DNA from: Citrobacter youngae | GTDB taxonomy: Bacteria > Pseudomonadota > Gammaproteobacteria > Enterobacterales > Enterobacteriaceae | Length of the DNA: 64,000 nt | NCBI RefSeq assembly: GCF_003818115.1 | Contig: NZ_RPOI01000007.1 | Span: forward strand, 62,001-126,000 | Reading direction: 5' to 3' | Shown: positions 32,081 to 41,533 of the stretch, piece by piece | How the letters are laid out: every line of letters starts with the position of its first letter | Position numbering within the stretch: the stretch's first letter is position 1 | Program-made: the position numbers and the translations under genes | Notes under the pieces: generated by a model | Told to the model about the DNA's origin: nothing | What the model saw: the letters and a program-made list of their open reading frames with translations, nothing else | The model's database searches: none

Positions 32081-33064
32081 ATGGCAACGCGTATTGAATT
32101 TCACAAGCATGGTGGTCCTGAAGTGCTTCAGGTCGTCGAGTTTACGCCTGCAGATCCGGCAGAGAACGAAATCCAGGTCGAGAACAAAGCGATTGGCATC
32201 AACTATATCGACACTTACATCCGCAGTGGTCTTTATCCACCGCCTTCTCTGCCCAGCGGTCTGGGAACCGAAGCCGCCGGCGTAGTCAGCAAAGTGGGGA
32301 GCAAAGTGACGCACATTAAAGCTGGCGATCGCGTGGTGTATGCGCAGTCAGCGCTTGGCGCTTACAGCTCAGTGCATAACGTTCCGGCCGATAAAGCCGC
32401 CATCCTACCCAACGCTATCTCATTTGAACAAGCCGCAGCCTCATTCCTGAAAGGGTTAACCGTTTTTTATCTGCTGCGTAAAACCTATGAAATTCAGCCT
32501 GATGAGCCGTTTTTGTTCCATGCGGCTGCGGGCGGCGTCGGGATGATTGCCTGCCAGTGGGCAAAAGCATTGGGCGCGAAGCTGATTGGTACTGTCGGCA
32601 ATGCGCAGAAGGCACAAATAGCGCAGCAGGCCGGCGCATGGCAGGTCATTAACTACCGTGAAGAAAGTATCGTCGAACGGGTTAAGGAGATAACCGGCGG
32701 AAAAAAAGTACGGGTGGTGTATGACTCGGTGGGGAAAGATACCTGGGAAGCCTCGCTGGATTGCCTGCAACGCCGGGGATTGATGGTCAGCTTTGGCAAC
32801 GCCTCCGGGCCGGTGACTGGCGTGAACTTAGGTATTCTGAACCAAAAAGGTTCGCTGTACGTGACCCGTCCTTCACTCCAGGGTTACATCACCAACCATC
32901 ATGAATTAACCGAAGCCAGCAATGAACTGTTCTCGCTGATTGCCAGCGGGGTGATCAAAGTGGATGTCGCGCCGGGTCAGAAATTTGCGTTAAGTGACGC
33001 GCAACGGGCCCATGAAGCACTGGAAAGCCGGGCCACGCAGGGATCGAGTTTGCTGATCCCATAA
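32081..33064 (+). CDS. qor: Qor, NADPH:quinone oxidoreductase (zeta-crystallin type)
   Basis: Qor is a zinc-independent medium-chain dehydrogenase that binds NADPH and reduces quinones. The ATG at 32081 follows a strong TGGAGG site and gives 327 residues as in E. coli; a longer open frame to 31991 overlaps dnaB and is not needed. The nucleotide-binding motif AAAGGVG is near residue 150, and the N-terminal GroES-like domain lacks the catalytic zinc ligands, as normal for the quinone reductase group. A terminator lies about 145 bases downstream after an ERIC element. Confidence 0.97.
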   Translation: MATRIEFHKHGGPEVLQVVEFTPADPAENEIQVENKAIGINYIDTYIRSGLYPPPSLPSGLGTEAAGVVSKVGSKVTHIKAGDRVVYAQSALGAYSSVHNVPADKAAILPNAISFEQAAASFLKGLTVFYLLRKTYEIQPDEPFLFHAAAGGVGMIACQWAKALGAKLIGTVGNAQKAQIAQQAGAWQVINYREESIVERVKEITGGKKVRVVYDSVGKDTWEASLDCLQRRGLMVSFGNASGPVTGVNLGILNQKGSLYVTRPSLQGYITNHHELTEASNELFSLIASGVIKVDVAPGQKFALSDAQRAHEALESRATQGSSLLIP

Positions 33065-33073
33065 TGCTTCGAC

Positions 33074-33198
33074 CTCCCCTAAATAATTCAAATTGCAGGA
33101 AGGCGGCAATTGAATGAATCCCTAGGAGCTTACTGGAGTAAGTGACTGGGGTGAATGAAAGCAGCCAACACACCTGCGGTTTGAATTATGACGGGGAA
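33074..33198. repeat. ERIC element 3 (after qor)
   Basis: This palindromic element of about 125 bp contains AAGGCGGCAATTGAATGAATCCC, TAGGAGCTTAC, GTAAGTGACTGGGGTGA and GCAGCCAACACACCTGCGG, each part matching the ERIC consensus. Its ends pair as CCCCTAAATAATTCAA / TTGAATTATGACGGGG. Confidence 0.92.
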
Positions 33199-33207
33199 GT
33201 AAAGAAT

Positions 33208-33240
33208 TAGGGCTTCCCATGGGAAGCCCTTTCTTTTTTT
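33208..33240 (+). terminator. qor terminator
   Basis: An AGGGCTTCCCATGGGAAGCCCT stem is followed by TTCTTTTTTT. It is one of the strongest terminator hairpins in the window and lies just after ERIC element 3. Confidence 0.93.
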
Positions 33241-33365
33241 AGTTCGGCTGTATGTAGGGTACAGCTCGATGAATTCGTTAACCACGCAATAGTGACAGAT
33301 TTGATAATCAATTCCTATTTGGTTCTAAAGGCAATGTTGCAGGTTGTGACGCACCGCTCAATACC

Positions 33366-33608
33366 TTAGTAAAATCGACGGTTATTGCGCTGATACTGTG
33401 GGACTTTTGGCGCTTTTATCGCCTTGATAACCCACACCACGGCAACAGCCAGTAGCAGCCAGGGCAACAGTTTAATCATCAAGGCAAATAGTCCACCCAG
33501 AAACATCACTGCGGTGGCTACGACCAATGCGGCCAGAACGCCCAGCAAAGATACGCCGGTGACCATCAGCATGATAAAAAACCCAATCACAAAAAGTAGT
33601 TCCAGCAT
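33366..33608 (-). CDS. pspG: PspG, phage shock protein G
   Basis: PspG is a small inner-membrane effector of the phage shock (envelope stress) response. The ATG at 33608 with a GGGAGAG site gives 80 residues, as in E. coli. Two membrane segments (MLELLFVIGFFIMLMVTGVSLLGVLAALVVATAVMFLGGLFALMIKLLPWLLLAVAVVWVIKAI, shown only to mark the hydrophobic core in residues 1-65) and a short basic tail make up the protein.  The sigma-54 promoter upstream shows that it belongs to the PspF regulon. Confidence 0.95.
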   Translation of the reverse strand: MLELLFVIGFFIMLMVTGVSLLGVLAALVVATAVMFLGGLFALMIKLLPWLLLAVAVVWVIKAIKAPKVPQYQRNNRRFY

Positions 33609-33644
33609 GGCTCTCTCCCGAAATGAAATTCTCTCCATTGCTTT

Positions 33645-33661
33645 ACAAGAAACATGCCAAA
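33645..33661 (-). promoter_or_regulatory. sigma-54 promoter of pspG
   Basis: On the minus strand TTGGCATGTTTCTTGTA carries the -24 GG and -12 element (TGGCATG-N4-TTGTA). It matches the RpoN consensus with one change and lies 37 bases before the pspG start. PspF and IHF are the expected activators. Confidence 0.85.
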
Positions 33662-33682
33662 AATAATGTATTGATTTATAAA

Positions 33683-33714
33683 GAAAACGCCCCGCGACAA
33701 AGCGCAGGGCGTGG
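33683..33714 (-). terminator. dusA terminator
   Basis: On the minus strand the stem CGCCCTGCGC...TCGCGGGGCG is followed by TTTTCTTT. It separates dusA from pspG. Confidence 0.8.
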
Positions 33715-33741
33715 TGAAATTAACTAACTTTTGGTGAAAAC

Positions 33742-34740
33742 TTAACGCTTGTCTGCCACCAGTTTCAGCGCGTGTTCCAAAACGTTAATATCGGCCCCGG
33801 CTTTATGCGCATTTTCACTCAGATAACGACGCCATTGGCGTGCGCCTGGAATTCCCTGGAACAACCCCAGCATGTGGCGGGTCACATGCCCCAGATACGT
33901 ACCTTTACTCAGCTCCCGCTCAATATAGGGATACATGGCACGCACCACGGCGACAGGGTCTGCATCCGGCGTGGTCGCAGCAAAAATTTCACGGTCGACC
34001 GACGCCAGAATCCCCGGGTTTTGATAGGCTTCCCGGCCCACCATTACGCCGTCCATATATTGCAGATGCGTTTTTGCTTCTTCCAGTGATTTAATTCCGC
34101 CGTTAATCGACATCGTCAACTGCGGGAAATCACGCTTCAACTGATAAACACGGTCATAATCCAGCGGTGGGATTTCGCGGTTTTCTTTCGGGCTTAACCC
34201 CGACAGCCAGGCCTTGCGGGCGTGGATGATAAACATCTCACATTCGCCGTTACCCGAGACCGTGTTGATGAAGTCACACAGGAATTCGTAGCTGTCCTGA
34301 TCATCAATGCCGATACGGGTTTTCACCGTTACCGGAATCGACACCGCGTCGCGCATCGCCTTCACGCAATCGGCGACCAGTTGCGCATTCCCCATCAGGC
34401 AAGCGCCAAACATGCCATTCTGCACGCGGTCGGAAGGACAACCCACGTTGAGATTGATTTCGTCATAACCCCGCTGTTCAGCGAGCTTTGCGCACTGCGC
34501 CAGCGCCGCAGGATCGCTCCCGCCCAGTTGCAATGCGACCGGATGCTCTTCTTCGCTATACGCCAGATAATCGCCTTTACCATGAATGATCGCGCCGGTG
34601 GTTACCATCTCCGTATAGAGCAACGTCTGGCGGGACAGCAGGCGCAAAAAGTAGCGGCAGTGTCTGTCCGTCCAGTCGAGCATCGGCGCGATAGAAAAAC
34701 GATGAGCGGGAAAAGCGGTAGACTGAGATTCAGGCAGCAT
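33742..34740 (-). CDS. dusA: DusA, tRNA-dihydrouridine(20/20a) synthase
   Basis: DusA is an FMN- and NADPH-dependent enzyme that reduces uridines 20 and 20a in the D-loop of tRNA. It has 332 residues from the ATG at 34740. The TIM-barrel signature [19 protein letters not shown] and the catalytic cysteine loop [19 protein letters not shown] are intact, as are the FMN-binding NGGI and VGREAYQNP elements. It is 13 residues shorter at the N-terminus than the K-12 annotation, in a region that differs among enterics. The dusA 5' end is a common phage integration site in other bacteria; no phage is present here. Confidence 0.96.
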   Translation of the reverse strand: MLPESQSTAFPAHRFSIAPMLDWTDRHCRYFLRLLSRQTLLYTEMVTTGAIIHGKGDYLAYSEEEHPVALQLGGSDPAALAQCAKLAEQRGYDEINLNVGCPSDRVQNGMFGACLMGNAQLVADCVKAMRDAVSIPVTVKTRIGIDDQDSYEFLCDFINTVSGNGECEMFIIHARKAWLSGLSPKENREIPPLDYDRVYQLKRDFPQLTMSINGGIKSLEEAKTHLQYMDGVMVGREAYQNPGILASVDREIFAATTPDADPVAVVRAMYPYIERELSKGTYLGHVTRHMLGLFQGIPGARQWRRYLSENAHKAGADINVLEHALKLVADKR

Positions 34741-34846
34741 GGCGAATATTCAAGCATCCGGTTAAAAAAGTGGCGCTACTATAGCATAGACCGTTGCGAT
34801 AGTGAGCCACATCATCGTGGATAGCGCCCTTCGTTCGCGTGGATTG

Positions 34847-35335
34847 TCATTTCCGCCCAGGTTTTCCGTCGTGTGGACCAAAAAACTGTGGAGGATGATC
34901 AACCCAGCGATCTTCACGCGTGACTGCATAGACCGGATTGAGTGGATAGTAGATGCGGTTATGCTTCTTGTTCGCCTCACCGACGACCAGCAGCCGCACC
35001 TCGTCACTGGTGTTGTTGATAAAAGTGTGGCACACACCGGTTCCTGCCGGAAAACCAACGCTGTCGCCGGGTTCCAGCTTCCATAAGTAACCATTTATCC
35101 AGGCTTCCGGGTACCCTTCCAGTACGTAGATGAACTCTTCTTCATCACTTTCAGCGTGTGGATAAGAAGTACGCCGACCCGGCGGCAGACGTTCGTGATG
35201 GATGCCTAATCGCCCTAACCCCAACCTGCGGGCCAGCGGCGCGCCAATAGAAAAAAGCTCATCGCTGCCTGGATAGGTGGAGTCATCAGGCCCCTCAACT
35301 TCACGCCAGTGGCGAATACAATCGGGTCTTTTCAT
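34847..35335 (-). CDS. Cupin-domain protein of unknown function
   Basis: This 162-residue protein has one conserved double-stranded beta-helix (cupin). Motif 1 is recognisable as the HERLPPGRRTSYPHAESDEEEFIYVLEG region, and motif 2 as GDSVGFPAGTGVCHTFINNTSDEVRLL. Histidine and glutamate residues suitable for metal binding are present, so a metal-dependent enzyme or sensor is possible. The start MKRPDCIRHW at 35335 has a GGA site; 44 upstream in-frame codons overlap the zur promoter and are unlikely. K-12 has no such gene between dusA and zur. It is divergent from zur over 115 bases, so zinc control is possible but not shown. Confidence 0.85.
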   Translation of the reverse strand: MKRPDCIRHWREVEGPDDSTYPGSDELFSIGAPLARRLGLGRLGIHHERLPPGRRTSYPHAESDEEEFIYVLEGYPEAWINGYLWKLEPGDSVGFPAGTGVCHTFINNTSDEVRLLVVGEANKKHNRIYYPLNPVYAVTREDRWVDHPPQFFGPHDGKPGRK

Positions 35336-35450
35336 GTTAATTTTCCAGTGTTGCGATGCGTCAGGTATAGCACACAGCGGTGGATCTCGGCGTTTTAAGC
35401 AGAACATGATAAAGTAAGGGATTAACCTTCCACGCAAATCGAGGCGCCAA

Positions 35451-35969
35451 ATGGACAAAACCACCACGCAGGAGTTATTGGCTCAAGCTGAAAAACTCTG
35501 TGCGCAACGTAACGTGCGGCTCACGCCACAACGCCTCGAAGTGCTGCGCCTGATGAGCCTGCAGGAAGGGGCAATCAGCGCTTACGATCTGCTTGATCTG
35601 TTAAGGGAAACCGAACCACAGGCTAAGCCGCCTACCGTCTATCGTGCGCTCGATTTTCTGCTTGAACAAGGTTTTGTGCACAAAGTGGAGTCAACCAACA
35701 GCTATGTGCTTTGCCATCTGTTCGATCAGCCAACCCACAGCTCCGCAATGTTCATCTGCGACCGCTGTGGCGTGGTAAAAGAAGAGTGTGCGGAAGGCGT
35801 GGAAGATATTATGCATACGCTGGCAGCTAAAATGGGATTTGCTCTGCGCCATAATGTGATTGAAGCCCACGGCCTGTGTCCGGCATGTGTGGAAGTTGAA
35901 TCATGCCGCCATCCTGGCGAATGCCAGCATGACCATACCATTCAGGTGAAAAAGAAAGTCGGGCGGTAA
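35451..35969 (+). CDS. zur: Zur, zinc uptake regulator (Fur family)
   Basis: Zur is a Fur-family repressor that with zinc shuts off znuABC, zinT and other genes. It has 172 residues, one more than E. coli. The winged helix domain (RLTPQRLEVLRLMSLQEGAISAYDLLDLLRETEPQAKPPTVYRALDFLLEQGFVHKVE, given as domain range 30-90) and the zinc-site cysteines CDRC (about 103-106) and CPAC (about 143-146), plus CxxxxECxHDH near the C-terminus, are present. A TTCCACGCAAATCGAGGCG leader gives the ribosome site (GAGG). It stands alone, with yjbJ convergent downstream. Confidence 0.97.
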   Translation: MDKTTTQELLAQAEKLCAQRNVRLTPQRLEVLRLMSLQEGAISAYDLLDLLRETEPQAKPPTVYRALDFLLEQGFVHKVESTNSYVLCHLFDQPTHSSAMFICDRCGVVKEECAEGVEDIMHTLAAKMGFALRHNVIEAHGLCPACVEVESCRHPGECQHDHTIQVKKKVGR

Positions 35970-36013
35970 ATAAAAGAGCGTACGTCCTTGTACTCTCAGG
36001 AGGGAGGGGTTAA

Positions 36014-36223
36014 TTACCAGCGGTAATCGTTGCGTTTTTCCCAATCTTTAACTTCTTTCTCCGCCTGATCTTTCGCGTACCCATATCGTTCCTGGACTTT
36101 ACCAACCAGCTGGTCGCGTTTACCTTCAATGACCGTCATATCATCATCGGTCAGTTTGCCCCATTGCTCTTTCACTTTACCTTTGAACTGTTTCCAGTTA
36201 CCACTGACTTCGTCTTTATTCAT
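36014..36223 (-). CDS. yjbJ: YjbJ, CsbD-family stress protein
   Basis: YjbJ is a small abundant CsbD-like protein of 69 residues, often induced in stationary phase and osmotic stress; its function is unknown. The sequence (MNKDEVSGNWKQFKGKVKEQW...) has the family's GNWKQFKGKVKEQWGKLTDDD element. Three ATG codons are possible; the one at 36223, with GAGGA about ten bases upstream, gives the E. coli length. It is predicted to be soluble and alpha-helical. Confidence 0.95.
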   Translation of the reverse strand: MNKDEVSGNWKQFKGKVKEQWGKLTDDDMTVIEGKRDQLVGKVQERYGYAKDQAEKEVKDWEKRNDYRW

Positions 36224-36359
36224 CATCAAGTCCTCATCGTTAGGTTGTGAATAGCGAGAGTGCCGCGCCCGAATACATGCTGTTTTTGCTGGACGTGATA
36301 GTAAGTGTAGTCAGGGATTCTGGGTTTTATTTACTATTCGGAATTTTTAACCATAGGCA

Positions 36360-37679
36360 TCAGGCAAACCAGGTGCCATTACGCCAGTGACGTCGCCAGA
36401 TGAAGGCCAGTGAAAGCCCGCGCAGCGCGAGAAAAACGGTTAACGCCAGCCACAAGCCGTGGTTTCCCAGCAGCGGTAAAGTCAGGAGCGTTAAGGCGAA
36501 TCCCACTGCGGCAACGGCCATACTGTTGCGCATTTCAGCGGCACGCGTTGCGCCAATAAACATGCCGTCCAGCAGATAACACCACACACCCACCAGCGGC
36601 AAAACCACCTGCCAGAAAAGATAGCGATCGGCCAGGTGTTGGATTTGCGGCAGCGAGGTCAGCAGCGCCACAATCTGCTCGCCGAACAGGGCATAAACCA
36701 TCGAAAACAGGACGGCCACAATACCCGACTGCCGGCAGGCCGCCCGCCAGACATCCAGCAACTGGCTACCATCGCGTGCCCCATAGGCCTGGCCAGAGTG
36801 CGCTTCCACGGCATAGGCAAACCCGTCCAGCGCATAGGCAGTGAACGTCAGCAGGGTCATCAGAACGGCATTGACCGCAATGACATCGCTACCGAGGCGA
36901 GCCCCGAGTACCGTGATAGCACCAAAGCAGAGTTGCAACAGCAGCGAACGCAGCATGATGTCACGGTTGAGCGCCAGCAAACGGCGGAAGTTGCCACGCC
37001 ACGCCTGCTTCAGCATTGCCAGCGAAACTCCGCGCAAATGCAGGACTTTGCGTACCATCATCAGACCGATAAGCAGCGTGGCATATTCGGCAATCACCGT
37101 CGCCAGTGCTGCACCCTGCACGTTCATATGCAGGCCCATCACCAGCCATAAATCGAGCGCAATGTTGAGAATATTGCCGACAATCAGCAGGATAACCGGC
37201 GCACGCGCATATTGTACGCCAAGCAACCAGCCGAGCAGCACCAGATTGGCCAGTGAGGCGGGCGCGCTTAGCCAGCGGATTTCCAGGAAACGCCGGGCTT
37301 GTTCCAGTACCGCTTCACTACCCCCGACAATATGCAGCGCTAAATCGATAATCGGCGTGCGAAACAGCGCGATAAACAGCCCCGCTCCCAGCGCCAGTAT
37401 CAGCGGTTGTACCAGCGCGCGCGCCAGCGCCTGAGGATTTTTCGCACCGAACGCCTGGGCCGTCAGGCCGGTGGTACTCATGCGTAAAAACAGCAGCAGC
37501 ATAAAGAGAAAACTGGTCGCTGTTGCGCCGACAGCAACGCCACCCAGGTAGACCGGGCTATCCAAATGACCAATCACTGCGGTATCCACCAGCCCCAGCA
37601 GTGGAACAGTGATGTTGGAGAAAATCATCGGTAAGGCAAGGTGCCAGAGTGCTTTATCAGAGGAGGTAAAGAAAGGCAT
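36360..37679 (-). CDS. dinF: DinF, MATE-family efflux protein
   Basis: DinF is a damage-inducible multidrug and toxic compound extrusion (MATE) membrane protein. It has 439 residues and 12 predicted membrane segments, for example HLALPMIFSNITVPLLGLVDTAVIG at the start and SMAVAAVGFALTLLTLPLLG near the end. Deletion in E. coli affects resistance to oxidants and bile salts. It lies 122 bases downstream of lexA on the same strand and is transcribed with it, so it is SOS-inducible; a REP element lies in the gap. Confidence 0.97.
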   Translation of the reverse strand: MPFFTSSDKALWHLALPMIFSNITVPLLGLVDTAVIGHLDSPVYLGGVAVGATATSFLFMLLLFLRMSTTGLTAQAFGAKNPQALARALVQPLILALGAGLFIALFRTPIIDLALHIVGGSEAVLEQARRFLEIRWLSAPASLANLVLLGWLLGVQYARAPVILLIVGNILNIALDLWLVMGLHMNVQGAALATVIAEYATLLIGLMMVRKVLHLRGVSLAMLKQAWRGNFRRLLALNRDIMLRSLLLQLCFGAITVLGARLGSDVIAVNAVLMTLLTFTAYALDGFAYAVEAHSGQAYGARDGSQLLDVWRAACRQSGIVAVLFSMVYALFGEQIVALLTSLPQIQHLADRYLFWQVVLPLVGVWCYLLDGMFIGATRAAEMRNSMAVAAVGFALTLLTLPLLGNHGLWLALTVFLALRGLSLAFIWRRHWRNGTWFA

Positions 37680-37711
37680 GGAAAAGAGCCTGAAAAGAAA
37701 TTAACGCGTTT

Positions 37712-37782
37712 TTGTAGGCCCGATAAGCGTAGCATCATCGGGCAATTTGCCGGAGAGCAGCGTAAACGCCCTTTCCGGCCGA
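37712..37782. repeat. REP element between lexA and dinF
   Basis: Sequence TGTAGGCCCGATAAGCGTAGC...ATCGGGC followed by an inverted GCCGGAGAGCAGCGTAAACG...CCGGCC unit is a degenerate paired REP. It sits inside the lexA-dinF operon, where it may cause partial termination or protect lexA mRNA. Confidence 0.8.
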
Positions 37783-37800
37783 CAGGAAATCAGCAGATCA

Positions 37801-38409
37801 TTACAGCCATTCACCGTTACGAATTACGCCGACAGCCAACCCTTCAATGGTGAAGTTTTGCTCGCGCAGATCGACAACGATAGGTTTAAATTCACTGTTT
37901 TCCGGCAGAAGTTCAACCTTGTTACCCTGCTTTTTCAGGCGCTTAACCGTGACTTCATCATCAATACGGGCAACAACAACCTGGCCGTTACGCACGTCCT
38001 GCGTTTTATGCACAGCCAGTAAATCGCCATCCATAATCCCGATATCTTTCATCGACATACCGCTGACGCGCAGCAGAAAGTCGGCGTTCGGTTTGAACAG
38101 TGATGGGTCAACCTGGTAATGGCCTTCGATGTGCTGCTGTGCCAGAAGTGGCTCACCGGCCGCCACACGACCGATAAGCGGTAAGCCTTCCTCTTCTTCC
38201 TGCAGCAGGCGAATACCACGCGATGCGCCAGAAACGATTTCCAGCACACCTTTACGCGCCAGTGCTTTCAGGTGTTCTTCAGCCGCGTTTGGGGAACGGA
38301 ACCCCAAACGCTGCGCGATCTCCGCACGCGTCGGTGGCATACCTGTCTGGCTGATGTGATCTCTAATGAGATCAAACACCTCTTGCTGCCTGGCCGTTAA
38401 CGCTTTCAT
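37801..38409 (-). CDS. lexA: LexA, SOS repressor
   Basis: LexA is the SOS-regulon repressor that cleaves itself when RecA* is present. It has 202 residues, as in E. coli. The N-terminal winged helix ([54 protein letters not shown]; residues 4-57) binds DNA. The cleavage site Ala-Gly is in VAAGEPLL near residue 84. The catalytic serine is in [12 protein letters not shown] (119) and the lysine in [18 protein letters not shown] (156). Two LexA boxes precede it, so it is autoregulated. dinF follows in the same operon. Confidence 0.99.
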   Translation of the reverse strand: MKALTARQQEVFDLIRDHISQTGMPPTRAEIAQRLGFRSPNAAEEHLKALARKGVLEIVSGASRGIRLLQEEEEGLPLIGRVAAGEPLLAQQHIEGHYQVDPSLFKPNADFLLRVSGMSMKDIGIMDGDLLAVHKTQDVRNGQVVVARIDDEVTVKRLKKQGNKVELLPENSEFKPIVVDLREQNFTIEGLAVGVIRNGEWL

Positions 38410-38415
38410 TCCGCC

Positions 38416-38435
38416 CCCTGGGTGTATATACAGTT
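38416..38435. promoter_or_regulatory. LexA box (lexA-proximal)
   Basis: CCCTGGGTGTATATACAGTT has CTG-N10-CAG. It lies seven bases before the lexA start codon. Confidence 0.9.
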
Positions 38436-38436
38436 A

Positions 38437-38456
38437 TGCTGTGAGTATATACAGCT
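38437..38456. promoter_or_regulatory. LexA box (lexA-distal)
   Basis: TGCTGTGAGTATATACAGCT has CTG-N10-CAG and matches the second operator of E. coli lexA. The two boxes are 21 bases apart, on one face of the helix. Confidence 0.93.
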
Positions 38457-38518
38457 AAAGGCGAATTTGGAACCGCAAACTGCACAAAAAACAGGAGATT
38501 TATGAAGTTGTGGAATCT

Positions 38519-38887
38519 TTATCGCAAATGCGACCACAACAGGATGCCCCAGGTGATCACAGCGACAAAAATAGAAAGCAATACCGCAGCCGATCCCATA
38601 TCTTTCGCCCGACCAGAAAGCTCGTGATACTCAGAACCAATTCGGTCGACAACCGCCTCAATGGCGCTATTCAGAATTTCAACGATCATCACCAGCATCA
38701 CCGAACCAATCAGCAGTACGCGGGTAATCGCGTCAACGTCCAGCCAGCAGGCAATTGCTACCCCCAACAGTACGGCAACGCTTTCCTGACGAAATGCCGC
38801 CTCATTGATCCATGCTGCGCGGAAACCTTGCCAGGAATAGCCTGCTGCTTTGATAATCCGAGTGAATCCAGTGGTATTATTGGCCAT
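38519..38887 (-). CDS. dgkA: DgkA, diacylglycerol kinase
   Basis: DgkA is a small trimeric inner-membrane enzyme that phosphorylates diacylglycerol, recycling it after membrane-derived oligosaccharide synthesis. The start is ATG at 38887, giving 122 residues, as in E. coli; the preceding TTG is in frame but unlikely. Three membrane helices and the signature EILNSAIEAVVDRIGSEYHELSGRAKDMGSAAV, with catalytic glutamates and asparagine, are intact. It is divergent from plsB, the other phospholipid gene, over a 171-bp region. Confidence 0.98.
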   Translation of the reverse strand: MANNTTGFTRIIKAAGYSWQGFRAAWINEAAFRQESVAVLLGVAIACWLDVDAITRVLLIGSVMLVMIVEILNSAIEAVVDRIGSEYHELSGRAKDMGSAAVLLSIFVAVITWGILLWSHLR

Positions 38888-39058
38888 CAAAAGAACCTTT
38901 TTACATTATTAGCGTGAGTATTATTGCATCGTTACCCTGTTTGTTTCAGGGCATAAGCAAAGCTGCGCGAAGTATGACGGGATACCACAGAAATTCACTA
39001 AACTTTCTGATATCCTTGCAGCGCATTTGCATTATTAACCAGAGGCTTTACATCGTTT

Positions 39059-41479
39059 ATGTCCGGCTGGCCACGAATTTACTACAAATTACTGAATTTA
39101 CCATTAAGCATCCTGGTAAAAAGCAAGTCTATCCCGGCGGAACCCGCCCCGGAATTGGGACTCGATACCTCTCGTCCCATTATGTACGTCTTACCGTACA
39201 ACTCAAAAGCTGACTTGCTGACGCTGCGTGCCCAATGCCTGGTGCACGACCTCCCTGATCCCCTGGAACCGCTGGAGATAGACGGGACTTTGCTGCCGCG
39301 CTACGTGTTTATACACGGCGGCCCGCGTGTATTCACCTATTACACGCCAAAAGAAGAGTCCATCAAGTTGTTCCATAACTATCTCGACTTACATCGCAGC
39401 AACCCCGATCTGGATGTTCAGATGGTGCCGGTGTCTGTGATGTTTGGCCGTGCTCCTGGACGCGAGAAAGGCGAAGTCAATCCACCACTGCGCATGCTGA
39501 ATGGCGTACAGAAATTCTTTGCTGTGTCCTGGCTGGGCCGCGACAGCTTTGTCCGCTTCTCACCTTCCGTCTCCCTGCGCCGCATGGCAGACGAACACGG
39601 CACAGATAAAACCATCGCGCAGAAACTGGCACGCGTGGCGCGTATGCACTTTGCCCGCCAGCGCTTAGCGGCGGTTGGCCCTCGCCTTCCTGCCCGCCAG
39701 GATCTGTTTAATAAACTGCTGGCCTCAAAAGCCATCGCACGCGCGGTGGAAGATGAAGCACGCAGCAAAAAAATCTCCCATGAAAAAGCGCAGCAAAACG
39801 CTATCGCATTGATGGAAGAGATTGCCGCCAACTTCTCCTACGAAATGATCCGCCTGACGGACCGTATTCTGGGCTTTACCTGGAACCGTCTGTATCAGGG
39901 GATTAACGTTCATAATGCGGAGCGCGTACGCCAACTGGCGCACGACGGACATGAAATCGTCTATGTGCCGTGCCACCGCAGCCATATGGACTACATGCTG
40001 CTGTCGTACGTTCTGTACCATCAGGGACTGGTTCCACCGCATATCGCGGCCGGTATCAACCTGAATTTCTGGCCGGCAGGTCCGATTTTCCGCCGTCTGG
40101 GCGCATTCTTTATTCGTCGTACGTTTAAAGGCAATAAGCTCTATTCCACCGTATTCCGCGAATACCTGGGCGAGTTGTTCAGCCGCGGCTATTCGGTTGA
40201 GTACTTTGTCGAAGGTGGGCGGTCGCGTACCGGCCGTCTGCTCGACCCGAAAACCGGCACGCTGTCGATGACCATTCAGGCGATGCTGCGCGGCGGTACG
40301 CGTCCGATTACCCTCGTACCGATCTACATCGGCTACGAGCACGTAATGGAAGTGGGCACCTACGCCAAAGAGCTGCGTGGCGCGACGAAAGAAAAAGAGA
40401 GCCTGCCGCAAATGCTGCGTGGCTTAAGCAAGCTGCGTAATCTGGGTCAGGGCTACGTTAACTTTGGCGAACCAATGCCGCTGATGACTTACCTCAACCA
40501 GCATGTGCCGGAGTGGCGTGAATCTATCGATCCTATCGAGTCTATCCGTCCGGCCTGGCTGACGCCGACGGTGAATAACATTGCTGCCGATCTGATGGTG
40601 CGCATTAACAACGCAGGCGCGGCCAACGCCATGAACCTGTGTTGTACCGCGCTGTTGGCTTCCCGCCAGCGCTCTTTGACCCGTGAACAGTTAACCGAGC
40701 AGCTCGACTGCTACCTGAGCCTGCTGCGCAACGTGCCGTACGCGACGGACTCAACCGTTCCCGCGCAAAGCGCCAGTGAACTGATCGACCACGCCTTGCA
40801 GATGAACAAGTTTGAGGTTGAGAAAGACACCATCGGTGACATCATCATTCTGCCGCGCGAGCAGGCGGTACTGATGACCTACTACCGCAACAATATTGCC
40901 CACATGCTGGTTCTGCCTTCGTTGATGGCCGCGATTGTGACTCAGCACCGCCGGATTTCACGCGCCGCATTGCAGCAGCATATTGAAGCGCTGTACCCGA
41001 TGCTGAAAGCCGAGTTGTTCCTGCGTTGGGAGCGTGATGAGCTTGCCGGGGTAATTGACGAGCTGGCCAACGAAATGCAACGTCAGGGTCTGATAACCCT
41101 GCAGAACGATGAGCTGCATATCAACCCGGTTCATTCTCGCACGCTGCAGCTGTTGGCTGCGGGCGCGCGTGAAACGCTACAGCGCTATGCCATTACCTTC
41201 TGGCTGCTGAGTGCGAACCCGTCCATCAACCGCAGTACCCTGGAGAAAGAGAGCCGCACCGTGGCACAACGTCTTTCCGTGCTGCACGGTATCAACGCGC
41301 CTGAGTTCTTCGATAAAGCCGTGTTCAGCTCCCTGGTGCTGACGCTGCGTGACGAGGGCTACATCAGCGATACCGGTGATGCCGAACCGGAAGAGACGAT
41401 GAAGATCTATCAGATGCTGGCCGAGCTGGTCACGTCCGATGTGCGTCTGACCATCGAAAGCGCAACGCAGGGCGAGTAA
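39059..41479 (+). CDS. plsB: PlsB, glycerol-3-phosphate 1-O-acyltransferase
   Basis: PlsB catalyses the first step of phospholipid synthesis, acylating sn-glycerol 3-phosphate at the inner membrane. It has 806 residues, one fewer than E. coli because the last glycine is missing. The acyltransferase motifs are HRSHMD (block I, near 306), [12 protein letters not shown] (II), [11 protein letters not shown] (III) and [12 protein letters not shown] (IV). Only a weak ribosome site (AGAGG 12 bases away) precedes the ATG; the same start is used in E. coli. A bidirectional terminator separates it from ubiA. Confidence 0.98.
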   Translation: MSGWPRIYYKLLNLPLSILVKSKSIPAEPAPELGLDTSRPIMYVLPYNSKADLLTLRAQCLVHDLPDPLEPLEIDGTLLPRYVFIHGGPRVFTYYTPKEESIKLFHNYLDLHRSNPDLDVQMVPVSVMFGRAPGREKGEVNPPLRMLNGVQKFFAVSWLGRDSFVRFSPSVSLRRMADEHGTDKTIAQKLARVARMHFARQRLAAVGPRLPARQDLFNKLLASKAIARAVEDEARSKKISHEKAQQNAIALMEEIAANFSYEMIRLTDRILGFTWNRLYQGINVHNAERVRQLAHDGHEIVYVPCHRSHMDYMLLSYVLYHQGLVPPHIAAGINLNFWPAGPIFRRLGAFFIRRTFKGNKLYSTVFREYLGELFSRGYSVEYFVEGGRSRTGRLLDPKTGTLSMTIQAMLRGGTRPITLVPIYIGYEHVMEVGTYAKELRGATKEKESLPQMLRGLSKLRNLGQGYVNFGEPMPLMTYLNQHVPEWRESIDPIESIRPAWLTPTVNNIAADLMVRINNAGAANAMNLCCTALLASRQRSLTREQLTEQLDCYLSLLRNVPYATDSTVPAQSASELIDHALQMNKFEVEKDTIGDIIILPREQAVLMTYYRNNIAHMLVLPSLMAAIVTQHRRISRAALQQHIEALYPMLKAELFLRWERDELAGVIDELANEMQRQGLITLQNDELHINPVHSRTLQLLAAGARETLQRYAITFWLLSANPSINRSTLEKESRTVAQRLSVLHGINAPEFFDKAVFSSLVLTLRDEGYISDTGDAEPEETMKIYQMLAELVTSDVRLTIESATQGE

Positions 41480-41483
41480 GCAT

Positions 41484-41516
41484 AAAAAAACCGGTCGAAA
41501 TGACCGGTTTTTATTT
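41484..41516. terminator. Bidirectional terminator between plsB and ubiA
   Basis: The stem AAAAACCGGTC..GACCGGTTTTT has T-runs on both strands and lies between the convergent stops of plsB and ubiA. Confidence 0.93.
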
Positions 41517-41533
41517 TGCAGGCTAAGCCAAAC

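Noticed and set aside
34700-34846. Phage or island integration at dusA
   Set aside because: dusA is a known integration site in other bacteria, but the gene is intact and no integrase or direct repeat is nearby.
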